A stretch of 64,000 nt of DNA, from the NCBI RefSeq assembly GCF_036347135.1, contig NZ_CP108938.1, forward strand, positions 5,952,001-6,016,000, written 5' to 3'. The position numbers and the translations under genes are program-made. The notes under the pieces are model-generated. The model was not told the origin of the DNA. It worked only from the letters and a program-made list of their open reading frames with translations, and ran no database searches. This document shows positions 33,873 through 42,090 of this stretch, one piece after another (positions within the stretch are counted from its first letter, which is position 1; every line of letters begins with the position of its first letter). This DNA comes from Streptomyces sp. NBC_00775 (GTDB lineage: Bacteria > Actinomycetota > Actinomycetes > Streptomycetales > Streptomycetaceae).

Positions 33873-35096
33873 TCAGAGCGCGGGTACGGGGGTGAACCTC
33901 ACGGGCAGTTCGCTCAGCCCCCGCAGCCAGGGGGACGGGCGCCGGGTCAGGGACTCGGCGGGGACGGCCAGATCGATGTCCGGCAGCCGGTCCAGTACGA
34001 CCTCGATGCCCGTGCGCGCGATCACCTCCGCGACCTCCTGCGCCGGGAAGGGGCAGCGGTGCTCCCCGTGGCCGAAGGAGAAGTGGGCGTTGTTGCCGCC
34101 GGTGAGGGCGGAGCCGTCGGTGCGGACCTGGGGGTCGGAGTTTGCGCCCTGGAGGCCGAGCAGCAGCAGGTCGCCGGAGCGGATGCGGCGGCCGCCGAGC
34201 TGGGTGTCGCGGGAGGCCCAGCGGCCGGCCACGTTCTGGGTGGGGGTGTCCTCCCACAGGACCTCGTTCATGGCCTCGGCGACACTGTGCCGGCCGCCGA
34301 AGAGCGACGCCGCGAAACGGTCGTCCGTCAGCATCAGGCGCAGCGAGTTGCCGATCCAGTCGGCGGTCGGCTGGTGGCCCGCGGCCATCATGACCATGAG
34401 GTCCTGGGCGATCTCCTCGTCGGAGAAGCCGGAGCCCTCCGCTGAATTGGCCGTTGCGAGCATCCGTGAGACGACGTCGTCCGCCGGCTCCGCCTTCCGG
34501 TCGGCCAGCAACTGAGCCATGGAGGCGGCCAGGTGCTGCTGGCCCGCGAGCGCGCCCTCCCGCCCGTTGACCATGTCGTTGAGGGCGGTGACCAGGCCGG
34601 GGCCCTGCTCCTCCGCGAAGCCGTAGAGCGTGGCGAGGACGCGGACGGGCAGCAGTGCCGCGTAGTCCCCGACGATGTCCGTCTCACCCTTCGCGCAGAT
34701 CGCGTCGATCAGTTCGTCGGCGAACCTCTCGGCGTGGGAGCGCAGTTCGAAGGGGTCGACGGCTTCGAGCGCGTCGCTGATCATCGCGGCGCGCTCGCGG
34801 TGGCGTTCGCCGACCGTGTAGAGGATGGAGGGCTGCTTGCGGCCGATCATCGGCAGCAGCGGCCAGTCGTCGGGGATGTGGTCCCACTGGTTCCACAGGT
34901 CGGAGTCCCGGCTGAACAGCACGGGATCGCCGGTGACCTGGTGCAGCTCGCGGTAGCCGAGCACCAGCCAGGCGGGGATGTCGCCGTCCAGCACGACCGG
35001 TGTCACGGCACCGTGGTCGCGCCGCATCTCCCGGTACAGCTCGGCGGGTTCGGTCTGGAACCGGGGCCCGCTGAGGGGCACGGGGGCGGGGGTCAC
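33873..35096 (-). CDS. Cytochrome P450, CYP157-like, lacking ExxR
   Basis: The 407-aa protein has a P450 I-helix MMAAGHQPTADW and a heme loop FSFGHGEHRCPFPAQ with the Cys ligand. The K-helix reads MNEVLWEDTPTQN, so the Arg of the normally invariant ExxR is replaced by Trp. Loss of ExxR is known for the Streptomyces CYP157 family, and such enzymes sit in conservons. The GTG/ATG start region overlaps the cvnD stop by 4 nt, so it is coupled to the signalling genes. Catalysis is uncertain; it may have a structural or signalling role. Confidence 0.9.
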   Translation of the reverse strand: MTPAPVPLSGPRFQTEPAELYREMRRDHGAVTPVVLDGDIPAWLVLGYRELHQVTGDPVLFSRDSDLWNQWDHIPDDWPLLPMIGRKQPSILYTVGERHRERAAMISDALEAVDPFELRSHAERFADELIDAICAKGETDIVGDYAALLPVRVLATLYGFAEEQGPGLVTALNDMVNGREGALAGQQHLAASMAQLLADRKAEPADDVVSRMLATANSAEGSGFSDEEIAQDLMVMMAAGHQPTADWIGNSLRLMLTDDRFAASLFGGRHSVAEAMNEVLWEDTPTQNVAGRWASRDTQLGGRRIRSGDLLLLGLQGANSDPQVRTDGSALTGGNNAHFSFGHGEHRCPFPAQEVAEVIARTGIEVVLDRLPDIDLAVPAESLTRRPSPWLRGLSELPVRFTPVPAL

Positions 35097-35728
35097 AGCG
35101 CCAACTCCGGTGATCGGGGGATGGAGAGAGACTTGAGGTGCTCGACCAGGGTGATCAGCACCCGCTTGCTGGACTCCCGTGAACGGGCGTCGCAGTCGAG
35201 CAGCGGGACATGCGGGTCGAGGTCGAGGGCCTCGCGGATCTGCGCGGGGGTGTGGGCGGGCCCGCCGAAGTCGTTGCAGGCCACGATGAACGGGGTGCCG
35301 TGGTGCTCCAGCCGGTCGATGGCGTACCAGGAGTCGTCGATGCGCCGGGTGTCGACGAGGACGACCGCGCCGAGCGTGCCGGAGAACAGCCGGTCCCAGA
35401 GGAACCAGAAGCGTTCCTGCCCCGGCGCGCCGAACAGATACAGCACATTGCGGGCGTCCAGCGTGATGCGGCCGAAGTCGAAGGCGACGGTGGTCGCGGA
35501 CTTGCCGCGCACCTCGCTGATGTCGTCGACCGCCTCGCCGGCCTGCGTCATCGTCTCCTCGGTGTTGAGGGGACGAATCTCGCTCACGGAGCGGACCAGG
35601 GTCGTCTTGCCGACGCCGAAGCCGCCGACGACCACGATCTTGAGGCCGTTGTCGGCCGACGCCTCCAGGGGCGTACGCGCGCCGTCCGTCGGGGAGGACG
35701 TACGCGCGTCAGAGGTTACGGAGTCCAA
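35093..35728 (-). CDS. cvnD: Conservon GTP-binding protein CvnD
   Basis: The 211-aa small GTPase has a P-loop VGGFGVGKTTLVRSVSEI and a switch/G3 region LYLFGAPGQERFWFLWDRLF. Its G4-like element, VACNDFGG, departs from NKxD. This is typical of CvnD (MglA-like) proteins, which form membrane-associated complexes with CvnA-C, resembling G-protein-coupled systems. Its start overlaps cvnC by 20 nt and its stop overlaps the CYP157 start by 4 nt. Confidence 0.94.
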   Translation of the reverse strand: MDSVTSDARTSSPTDGARTPLEASADNGLKIVVVGGFGVGKTTLVRSVSEIRPLNTEETMTQAGEAVDDISEVRGKSATTVAFDFGRITLDARNVLYLFGAPGQERFWFLWDRLFSGTLGAVVLVDTRRIDDSWYAIDRLEHHGTPFIVACNDFGGPAHTPAQIREALDLDPHVPLLDCDARSRESSKRVLITLVEHLKSLSIPRSPELAL

Positions 35729-36065
35729 CGAGCACCTGCTCCAGGATGTCGGGGTCGGGGAGACCGGAAGGAACAGTGGGCTGCGGGTGGCGGGCGCTGA
35801 CGCGGCCCGCGGCGAGCAGGTCGGCGAGCAGGATGCGGGTGATGGACACCGGGAGTTTCAGCTCCGCGGCGATCTCCACGACCGCCGTCGGCCGGTCGCA
35901 CAGCCGCAGGATCGCGGCGTGCTCCGACTGCATGCCCAGCACCGGATCGCACTCCGCGACCACCAGCGTCACCAGGTCGAAGGGGGTGTCGGGCCCGGAC
36001 CGGCTGCGCCCTCCGGTGAGGGTGTACAGCCGGTCGGGCGCGTCGTCCCTGCCCGGACGGCTCAT
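35709..36065 (-). CDS. cvnC: Conservon DUF742 protein CvnC
   Basis: The 118-aa protein matches DUF742 (RLYTLTGGRSRSG, LVTLVVAECDPVLGMQSEHAAILRLC, SITRILLADLLAAGRV), a winged-helix-like family found in every conservon between CvnB and CvnD. It is thought to be an adaptor in the signalling complex and does not clearly bind DNA. It overlaps cvnB by 4 nt and cvnD by 20 nt. Confidence 0.93.
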   Translation of the reverse strand: MSRPGRDDAPDRLYTLTGGRSRSGPDTPFDLVTLVVAECDPVLGMQSEHAAILRLCDRPTAVVEIAAELKLPVSITRILLADLLAAGRVSARHPQPTVPSGLPDPDILEQVLVGLRNL

Positions 36066-36469
36066 GACGTACGGGGCGGCGCGCTCAGGTGTTCGCCGAG
36101 TTGCTCCACGAGTTCGCTCATGTTGTGCCCGACCAGACCGGCGTCCGCGTCCTCGGCGGTGACGACGGCGAGGTGCGCTCCGTCGCCCGCCTCCACGATG
36201 AACAGGACCCCGCCGTAGAACTCGGCCATGGCCGAACGCACACCCCCGCTGCCGTCACCGAACTCCATGGACGCGCCGTGGGACAGCGACTGGATGCCGG
36301 CGGCGATCGCGGCGAGCTGGTCGGCCTGGTCGACCGAGAGTTCCGGGGTGCGGCACAACTTCAGGCCGTCGCGGGAGAGCACGAGCGCGTGCCGGGCGCC
36401 CGGGGTGCGCTCAAGGAGGCCCTCGATGAGCCAGGAGAGCTTCTCGTCGGCGGTGATGGTGCCGGTCAT
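36062..36469 (-). CDS. cvnB: Conservon roadblock/LC7 protein CvnB
   Basis: The 135-aa protein has the roadblock/LC7 fold: LSWLIEGLLERTPGARHALVL, SRDGLKLCRTPELSVDQADQ, and AVVTAEDADAGLVGHNMSEL. These proteins regulate small GTPases (MglB-like), here CvnD. Both ends overlap the neighbouring conservon genes by 4 nt (ATGA). Confidence 0.94.
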   Translation of the reverse strand: MTGTITADEKLSWLIEGLLERTPGARHALVLSRDGLKLCRTPELSVDQADQLAAIAAGIQSLSHGASMEFGDGSGGVRSAMAEFYGGVLFIVEAGDGAHLAVVTAEDADAGLVGHNMSELVEQLGEHLSAPPRTS

Positions 36470-38280
36470 GGGGTGGTGTCGCCTTCCGGGTGCGCGTGCG
36501 AGTGCGGCTGCGGCTGTGAGTTCGAGGGGGTGGCGGGGGCTGTGTCCCGTACGGCTTCGTCGGCCCGTACGGCTTCCTTGTCCTGTACGGCGTCCTGTAC
36601 GGCTTCTTCTTGTCCTGCTGCGTCTCGTACGGCGTCCTCGGCGCCCGCCGCCGTGCCGCGTACCGCCTGGCGGAAGCTGCTGAAGCGGGCCGCCGTCCTC
36701 GCCTTGGAGGTGTCGGTGGTACGGGGTTCCGGGTCGGCCTGGGGCGGCGTGGCGTGCGTGCGGCTGCGCTCGGCGTGCGCGAGGGTGCGGCCGCGGCGGC
36801 GCTTGGGGAGGTTGTCGGCCGCCGGGGGAACCGGCTCGTGCCGGGGCGAGCCGTGGGTGGGGACCGGGTCCGGGTCGAGGTCGCCGGCGGCGCGGGCGGC
36901 GGCGTACGACACCTGGGAAGCCTCGGAAGCCGGGGAGGCAGGGGAGGCAGAGGAGGCCTCGGACTGCCGGGTTGCCCGGAGCAGGGGCTCCACGGCGTAG
37001 TCCTCGTCGTCGTTGAGGGCTCGGGGCTTCGGGGGAGTCGAAGCCGGCACCGTCTGCTCGGGGTCCGCCGGCAGGGGGGCGGTCGCAAGCGTGAGGAGGT
37101 CCTGGGGGATGAGCACCAGGACGCCCGTGCCGCCGCGCGCGGAGGGGCGGAAGGACACCTTCAGACCGTGCTTGCGGGCGAGTCGGCCGACCACCGCGAG
37201 GCCGAGCCGGGTGCCGGTGAGCCCGCCGAGCTCGGCGGTGCTGCCGGCGTCCCCGGACACCGCGCGCTCGGCGCGGCGCAGCTGGACGTCGCCCATGACC
37301 AGGCCGCTGTCCTCGACGGAGACGATGACGCCGGCCGGCACCTCCTCGACGTACACATGTACTTCGGCGGTCGGCGGCGAGAAGTTCGCGGCGTTGTCGA
37401 GGAGTTCGGCGAGGGCGTGCATGACGCCCTCGGCGGCGTGTCCGGCGACGGCGGCGTCGCTGGCGGAGTGCACGCGCACGCGCTGGTAGCCGCCGATGCG
37501 GCCCATCGCGCCGCGCAGGATCGACTCCATGACGATGGGGCGTGCCCAGCGGCGGCCCGAGCGCGCGCCGGTGAGAACGGCGACGGAGTCGGCGAGGCGG
37601 CCGGCCTGTGCGGTGCGGTGGTCGAGGTGGAGGAGGTCGGCGAGGACCTCCTCGTCGGAGTGCCGCTCCTCCATGGTGCGCAGGTCGGCGAGCATGCCGG
37701 TGGCCAGGGCCTGCATCCGGCCCGCCGCGTTGGCGGTCGCGGAGATGGCGGCGGCGCGGTCACCGGTGGCCCGCCGGGCGCGCTCCGTCAGCCGGACGTT
37801 CTCCTCGGCGAGGCGGGCGCGTTCGCCGGTGAGGTGCTGCCGCTCGGCGGTGAACTCCTCCGTGAGGCGGGCGCGTTCCTGCGCCGCGGACTCCGTCAGC
37901 TGCGCGCGTTCCCGTGCCGCCGCCTCGGTCAGGCGGCCCCGCTCGCGGGCGGAGTCGTCGGCCAGCCGGGCCCGCTCCTGACGGAACTCCTCGGCCAGCC
38001 GGGCCCGTTCCTGAAGGAGCCGTCCGGCGTCCTGGGTCACGGCGTCGAGACGGCGGCGTACCAGTTTCGCCGTCTGCGTGGCGCGGGCGGCCACCGCGAC
38101 GGCCGCGCACAGCAGCACCGCGGCCGCGCCCGCGCCCCAGGCGAGGGGTGTGCGCACCGAGTCGGGCGCCAGGGCGACCGCGACGGCCACCGCGAGCGCG
38201 GCCGGGACGGCGGCGATCAGCGGAGCGGGCGCGACGGCGCGGAGGGTGGGTCGTTCGCCGGAGGGGGTGGGGGCGGTCAT
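36466..38280 (-). CDS. cvnA: Conservon sensor histidine kinase-like protein CvnA
   Basis: The 604-aa protein has two N-terminal membrane segments (within residues 10-65) with almost no extracellular loop. A long coiled coil of RERARLTEE-type repeats follows (about 85-170), then a degenerate dimerisation box with LLHLDHRTAQAGRLADSV. The HATPase domain shows N-box LAELLDNAANFSPP, VEDSGLVMGD, and TRLGLAVVGRLARKHG. The C-terminal 180 residues are disordered and rich in Ala, Asp, Glu and Pro. It lacks the nitrate-sensing extracellular domain found in some CvnA proteins, so its signal is probably intracellular or membrane-based. It heads the operon and is preceded by a 29-bp tandem repeat. Confidence 0.93.
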   Translation of the reverse strand: MTAPTPSGERPTLRAVAPAPLIAAVPAALAVAVAVALAPDSVRTPLAWGAGAAAVLLCAAVAVAARATQTAKLVRRRLDAVTQDAGRLLQERARLAEEFRQERARLADDSARERGRLTEAAARERAQLTESAAQERARLTEEFTAERQHLTGERARLAEENVRLTERARRATGDRAAAISATANAAGRMQALATGMLADLRTMEERHSDEEVLADLLHLDHRTAQAGRLADSVAVLTGARSGRRWARPIVMESILRGAMGRIGGYQRVRVHSASDAAVAGHAAEGVMHALAELLDNAANFSPPTAEVHVYVEEVPAGVIVSVEDSGLVMGDVQLRRAERAVSGDAGSTAELGGLTGTRLGLAVVGRLARKHGLKVSFRPSARGGTGVLVLIPQDLLTLATAPLPADPEQTVPASTPPKPRALNDDEDYAVEPLLRATRQSEASSASPASPASEASQVSYAAARAAGDLDPDPVPTHGSPRHEPVPPAADNLPKRRRGRTLAHAERSRTHATPPQADPEPRTTDTSKARTAARFSSFRQAVRGTAAGAEDAVRDAAGQEEAVQDAVQDKEAVRADEAVRDTAPATPSNSQPQPHSHAHPEGDTTP

Positions 38281-38287
38281 CTATCGG

Positions 38288-38374
38288 TCCTCGGTCGTGT
38301 CCTGGAAGAGAACGTGTCCTCGGTCGGGTCCTGGAAGAAGCCGTGTCCTCGGTCGTGTCCTGGGCGAGAAGCGA
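38288..38374 (-). repeat. Three tandem 29-bp repeats in cvnA leader
   Basis: Units at 38288-38316, 38317-38345 and 38346-38374 share the core TCCTCGGTCGtGTCCTGG with small differences at the end. Read toward cvnA, each contains CCAGGACacGACCGAGGAC, and the copy nearest the ATG supplies the GAGGA likely used as the ribosome site. It starts 8 nt from the start codon. Confidence 0.85.
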
Positions 38375-38513
38375 CACCTGGTGCTCAACTGGCGGTCACT
38401 ATATGAGAGTTCGTGATCGAATTGGGAAGGTTCTGGAAGCGGTTTCATGATCCGGACGTAATTCGCGGGTGCGGCTGACCGCCACTGTCGGTGCCCGGCG
38501 GCATTCTGGGGGG

Positions 38514-41500
38514 ATGACGGATCTCGGAGGGCTGCGGGCCGGGCTGGCGAAGGCCGTGCGCGGCGAGGTCGCCTTCGACGCGACCGCGCGGGCGCTGACC
38601 ACCATGGACGCGTCCAACTACCGGCGCGTCCCGCTCGGTGTCGTGTCCCCGCGCGACGCCGACGACGTGGCGGCGGCCCTCGCCGTGTGCCGGGCGCACG
38701 GTGTGCCGGTCGTGCCGCGCGGCGGCGGCACCTCGATCGCCGGGCAGGCCACGGGCACGGGCATCGTCCTGGACCTCACCCGTCACATGAACCGGATCGT
38801 GTCGCTCGACGCGGAGAGCCGTACGGCCGTGGTCCAGCCCGGCGTCGTCCTGGACCGCCTCCAGGACGCCGCCGCCCCGCACGGCCTGCGTTTCGGCCCC
38901 GACCCCGCGACCCACAGCCGCTGCACCCTCGGCGGAATGATCGGCAACAACTCGTGCGGATCCCACTCGGTGGCCTGGGGCACGACGGCGGACAGCGTGC
39001 GGGAGCTGTCGGTCGTCACCGGACAGGGGGCCCGCGCCACGCTCGGGCAGCACTGGGCGGGCGCGCCGGACGGTCTCCGGGCCCTGGTGGAGGGCGAGTT
39101 GGCGCGTCTGCGTACCGGCTTCCCGGACCTTCCGCGACGTATCTCCGGCTATGCCCTGGACGCCCTGCTCCCCGAGAGGGGCGCGGACGTCGCCCGCTCC
39201 TTCTGCGGCTCCGAGGGCACCTGGGGGGTGCTGACCGAGGCGGTCGTACGACTGGTGGAGGCACCGCGCGCGCGGGCGCTGGCCGTGCTGGCGTACCCGG
39301 ACGAGAGCGCGGCGGCGGAGGCGGCCGCGGGGCTGCTGCCGCACGCGCCGCTGACGGTGGAGGGGATGGCCGCGGACCTCGTGCCGGCTGACGCGGGGCT
39401 GCCCCGGGGCGGCGCCTGGCTGTTCGTGGAGACGGGCGGCGCGTCGCAGGCGGAGGCACGCGCGCGCGGGGACGCGATCGTGCGGGCCGCGGACGTCCTG
39501 GACGCCGTGGTGGTCACCGACCCGGCGGGTCAGCGCGCCCTGTGGCGGCTGCGCGAGGACGCGAGCGGTACGGCGACCCGGATGCCCGACGGCAGCGAGG
39601 CCTGGCCCGGCTGGGAGGACTGCGCGGTGCCGCCGGCCCGGCTGGGCGCCTATCTCCGCGACTTCCGGGGCCTGTTGACGGCCCACGGGCTGCGCGGCAC
39701 GCCGTACGGGCACTTCGGCGACGGCTGCATCCACGTGCGCATCGACTTCGACCTGATGACGGCACAGGGGGTGAGCCGCTTCCGGCGCTTCTCCGAGGAG
39801 CTCGCCGACGTGGTCGTCTCCCACGGCGGCTCCCTGTCCGGCGAGCACGGGGACGGCCAGGCGCGGGCCGAACTGCTGCCCAGGATGTACGGCTCCGAGA
39901 TGGTCGGCCTCTTCGAGCGGGCGAAAGACCTCTGGGACCCCGACGGCCTGCTCAACCCGGGAATGCTCGTACGGCCGCACCGGCTGGACGAGAACCTGCG
40001 GTTCGCGGCGCTGCCGTCGAAGCCGGTGGACGTGGAGTTCGGATACCCGGCGGACGGCGGGGACTTCTCGGCGGCGGTCCGCAGATGCGTGGGGGTCGCC
40101 AAGTGCCGTACGGCGGAGAGCACTTCGGGGAGCGTCATGTGCCCCTCCTTCCGGGTGACCGGCGAGGAGGAGCACTCCACGCGCGGGCGGGCGCGGCTGC
40201 TGCACGAGATGCTCGCGGGCGAGGTCGTGACGGACGGCTGGCGCTCGACGGAGGTCCGTGACGCGCTGGACCTGTGCTTGTCCTGCAAGGGATGCAGGTC
40301 CGACTGCCCGGTCGGCGTCGACATGGCCACGTACAAGGCGGAGTTCCTCCACCACCACTACGAGGGCCGGCGACGTCCCGCCGCGCACTACGTGATGGGG
40401 CGGCTGCCGGTGTGGCTGGCGGCGGTGACCCGGACGCGCTCGGCCCGGCTGGTCAACTCCCTCGCCTCGGTACGTCCGTTGGCCGCCGTGGCCAAACGGC
40501 TGGGCGGCATCGCGCCCGAACGGGAGATTCCGCGCCTGGCGCCCGAGACGTTCAGCCGGTGGTGGGGGCGGCGGTTCAAGGCGCAGGTGCGGCGGATGAT
40601 GAGGGAGAGGGCGCAGGAGTTTCCCGGTGGCGCGGGAGACGACGACGAGGGCGCCGGGCCCCTCGACGAGAGAGACGAGGGCGCGGGGCCCTTCGACGAG
40701 GAGGACGACGACGCGGGGCCCTTCGGCGAGGGCCTCGGGGGCCCGCGTGAGGTGGCCTTCCTCTGGCCGGACACCTTCACGGAGTACCTCTCGCCGTCCG
40801 TGGGGCAGGCGGCCGTGCGGGTGCTGGAGGCGGCGGGCGTGGGCGTGCTGCTGACGCCGACGGTGGCGATGAGTAAGACGGCCGAGGGGCACGGCGCGTC
40901 GCTCCACACGGGCCCGTGGTCGGTGGGCCGCCGCGGCCGGGTCTGCTGCGGTCTGACGTATGTCTCCACCGGCCAGCTGGACCGCGCCCGTACGGTGATG
41001 CGCCGCACGCTCGACCTGATGGGCGTCTTCCTCGACCCGGATCTCTACCCGCAGCCCCCCGCCGTCGTCGTCCTGGAACCGAGCTGCGCCGCCGCCCTCC
41101 GCACCGACCTCCCGGAACTGCTGCACGACGATCCCCGCGCGGCACGGCTGGCGGCGGCGGTGCTGACGTTCGCCGAGGCCCTGGAACGCCTCGCCCCGGA
41201 CTGGACACCACCCCCGGTGAACCGCCCGGCCGTCGGCCAGACCCACTGCCACCAGCACGCGGTCCTCGGCGACGCGGCCGACCGCCGGCTGCGCGAGGCG
41301 GCGGGCCTGACCGGCACCCTCGCGGGCGGCTGCTGCGGCCTCGCGGGCAACTTCGGCTTCGAGAGGGGCCATTACGCGGTCTCGGCGGCCTGCGCGGAGG
41401 AGCAACTGCTCCCGGCGGTACGGGAGGCCACCGACGACACGGTGATCCTGGCGGACGGCTTCTCCTGCCGTACACAGGTGGAGCAGCTGGCGGGGCGGCG

Positions 41501-41558
41501 GGGGCGGCGGGGGCGGCATCTGGCGGAGGTGCTGGCGGAGGCGCTGGCAGAGGGGTGA
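38514..41558 (+). CDS. FAD-linked oxidase / Fe-S oxidoreductase (D-lactate or glycolate dehydrogenase type)
   Basis: The 1014-aa protein fuses three parts. An FAD-binding PCMH domain (VPVVPRGGGTSIAGQATGTG, TLGGMIGNNSCGSHSVAWGT) and an FAD-oxidase C-terminal domain (GTPYGHFGDGCIHVRIDFD, GGSLSGEHGDGQARAELL) come first. A ferredoxin-type pair of Cys clusters follows (CVGVAKCRTAES, CLSCKGCRSDCPVGVD). CCG cysteine-rich motifs at the end (GRVCCGLTYVSTGQ, GGCCGLAGNFGFERGHY) complete a quinone-linked 2-hydroxyacid dehydrogenase of the Dld/GlcDF type. The ATG at 38514 is used. An acidic tandem-repeat insert lies at residues 711-740. It is divergent from cvnA. Confidence 0.93.
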   Translation: MTDLGGLRAGLAKAVRGEVAFDATARALTTMDASNYRRVPLGVVSPRDADDVAAALAVCRAHGVPVVPRGGGTSIAGQATGTGIVLDLTRHMNRIVSLDAESRTAVVQPGVVLDRLQDAAAPHGLRFGPDPATHSRCTLGGMIGNNSCGSHSVAWGTTADSVRELSVVTGQGARATLGQHWAGAPDGLRALVEGELARLRTGFPDLPRRISGYALDALLPERGADVARSFCGSEGTWGVLTEAVVRLVEAPRARALAVLAYPDESAAAEAAAGLLPHAPLTVEGMAADLVPADAGLPRGGAWLFVETGGASQAEARARGDAIVRAADVLDAVVVTDPAGQRALWRLREDASGTATRMPDGSEAWPGWEDCAVPPARLGAYLRDFRGLLTAHGLRGTPYGHFGDGCIHVRIDFDLMTAQGVSRFRRFSEELADVVVSHGGSLSGEHGDGQARAELLPRMYGSEMVGLFERAKDLWDPDGLLNPGMLVRPHRLDENLRFAALPSKPVDVEFGYPADGGDFSAAVRRCVGVAKCRTAESTSGSVMCPSFRVTGEEEHSTRGRARLLHEMLAGEVVTDGWRSTEVRDALDLCLSCKGCRSDCPVGVDMATYKAEFLHHHYEGRRRPAAHYVMGRLPVWLAAVTRTRSARLVNSLASVRPLAAVAKRLGGIAPEREIPRLAPETFSRWWGRRFKAQVRRMMRERAQEFPGGAGDDDEGAGPLDERDEGAGPFDEEDDDAGPFGEGLGGPREVAFLWPDTFTEYLSPSVGQAAVRVLEAAGVGVLLTPTVAMSKTAEGHGASLHTGPWSVGRRGRVCCGLTYVSTGQLDRARTVMRRTLDLMGVFLDPDLYPQPPAVVVLEPSCAAALRTDLPELLHDDPRAARLAAAVLTFAEALERLAPDWTPPPVNRPAVGQTHCHQHAVLGDAADRRLREAAGLTGTLAGGCCGLAGNFGFERGHYAVSAACAEEQLLPAVREATDDTVILADGFSCRTQVEQLAGRRGRRGRHLAEVLAEALAEG
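40645..40734 (+). repeat. Three tandem 30-bp units inside the FAD/Fe-S gene
   Basis: Units 40645-40674, 40675-40704 and 40705-40734 each encode about ten residues of the pattern DEGAGPxDEx, in an acidic linker between the ferredoxin part and the CCG domain. Being in multiples of three, copy changes would keep the frame. Confidence 0.85.
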
Positions 41559-41623
41559 ACGGAGCGGCTGCGCGAGGGGCGAACACCCAGACCGGGGAGG
41601 GTGACCTCGGCTGGGAGTGGGCC

Positions 41624-42090
41624 CATGCCGAACCTCGTCGACCGAGCCGCCGTCCTCTCCGGCATCCATGGTGTGCTCCCCGCGCTGGAAGCCATGCCGG
41701 CCACGAACCGGACGTGACCGCCGCGGACCGCATCGTGCTCATCGGTGACATCGCAGCGCGTCCGCGACCTGTGGAGGTTCTCGACCTGCCGGCGCGACAG
41801 GGAGACCGGGTCGTCCGGATTGCGGGAGACGACGACCGCGACCTGGTCGGGTACCGCCACGGCCGGCGCACATCGAACCCGGACCCGATCGCGCCCCGGG
41901 GCGCCGAAACCAACTCCGCGACGACCAGGTCGACTTCCTGGCCGCCCTTCCGAACCCCGGGCAGCGTCGGCATGCCGTACGGCCGCCCCGGAGCCCACTG
42001 GTCGCTCCTCGGCCCGGGTGTCACCCTGCGCACGACACCCTTCGACATCCCGGCGGCGACCACCCGTGCATCGGCCCGGCTATGGCTGTG
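41624..42090 (+). pseudogene. Decayed metallophosphoesterase gene
   Basis: The first frame begins MPNLVDRAAVLSGIHGVLPALEAM, a YfcE-type phosphoesterase start (with SGIHG where SDIHG is expected). The match continues in another frame with PDVTAADRIVLIGDIAARPR, EVLDLPARQGDRVVRIAG, and DDDRDLVGYRHGRRTSNPDPIAP. After another shift a coding-like segment, DDQVDFLAALP, appears. Then the text jumps to NPGSVGMPYGRPGAHWSLLG in a different frame; part of that jump removes the GHTH metal site. At least two frameshifts and one internal deletion make it non-functional. The intact family would be about 245 aa. Confidence 0.8.

Noticed and set aside
38288..38374. CRISPR-like array
   Set aside because: The 29-bp units are directly adjacent with no spacers, only three copies, and no cas genes are present.
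38445..41669. 1074-aa minus-strand frame opposite the FAD/Fe-S gene
   Set aside because: Shadow frame; the plus strand carries all FAD and Fe-S motifs.
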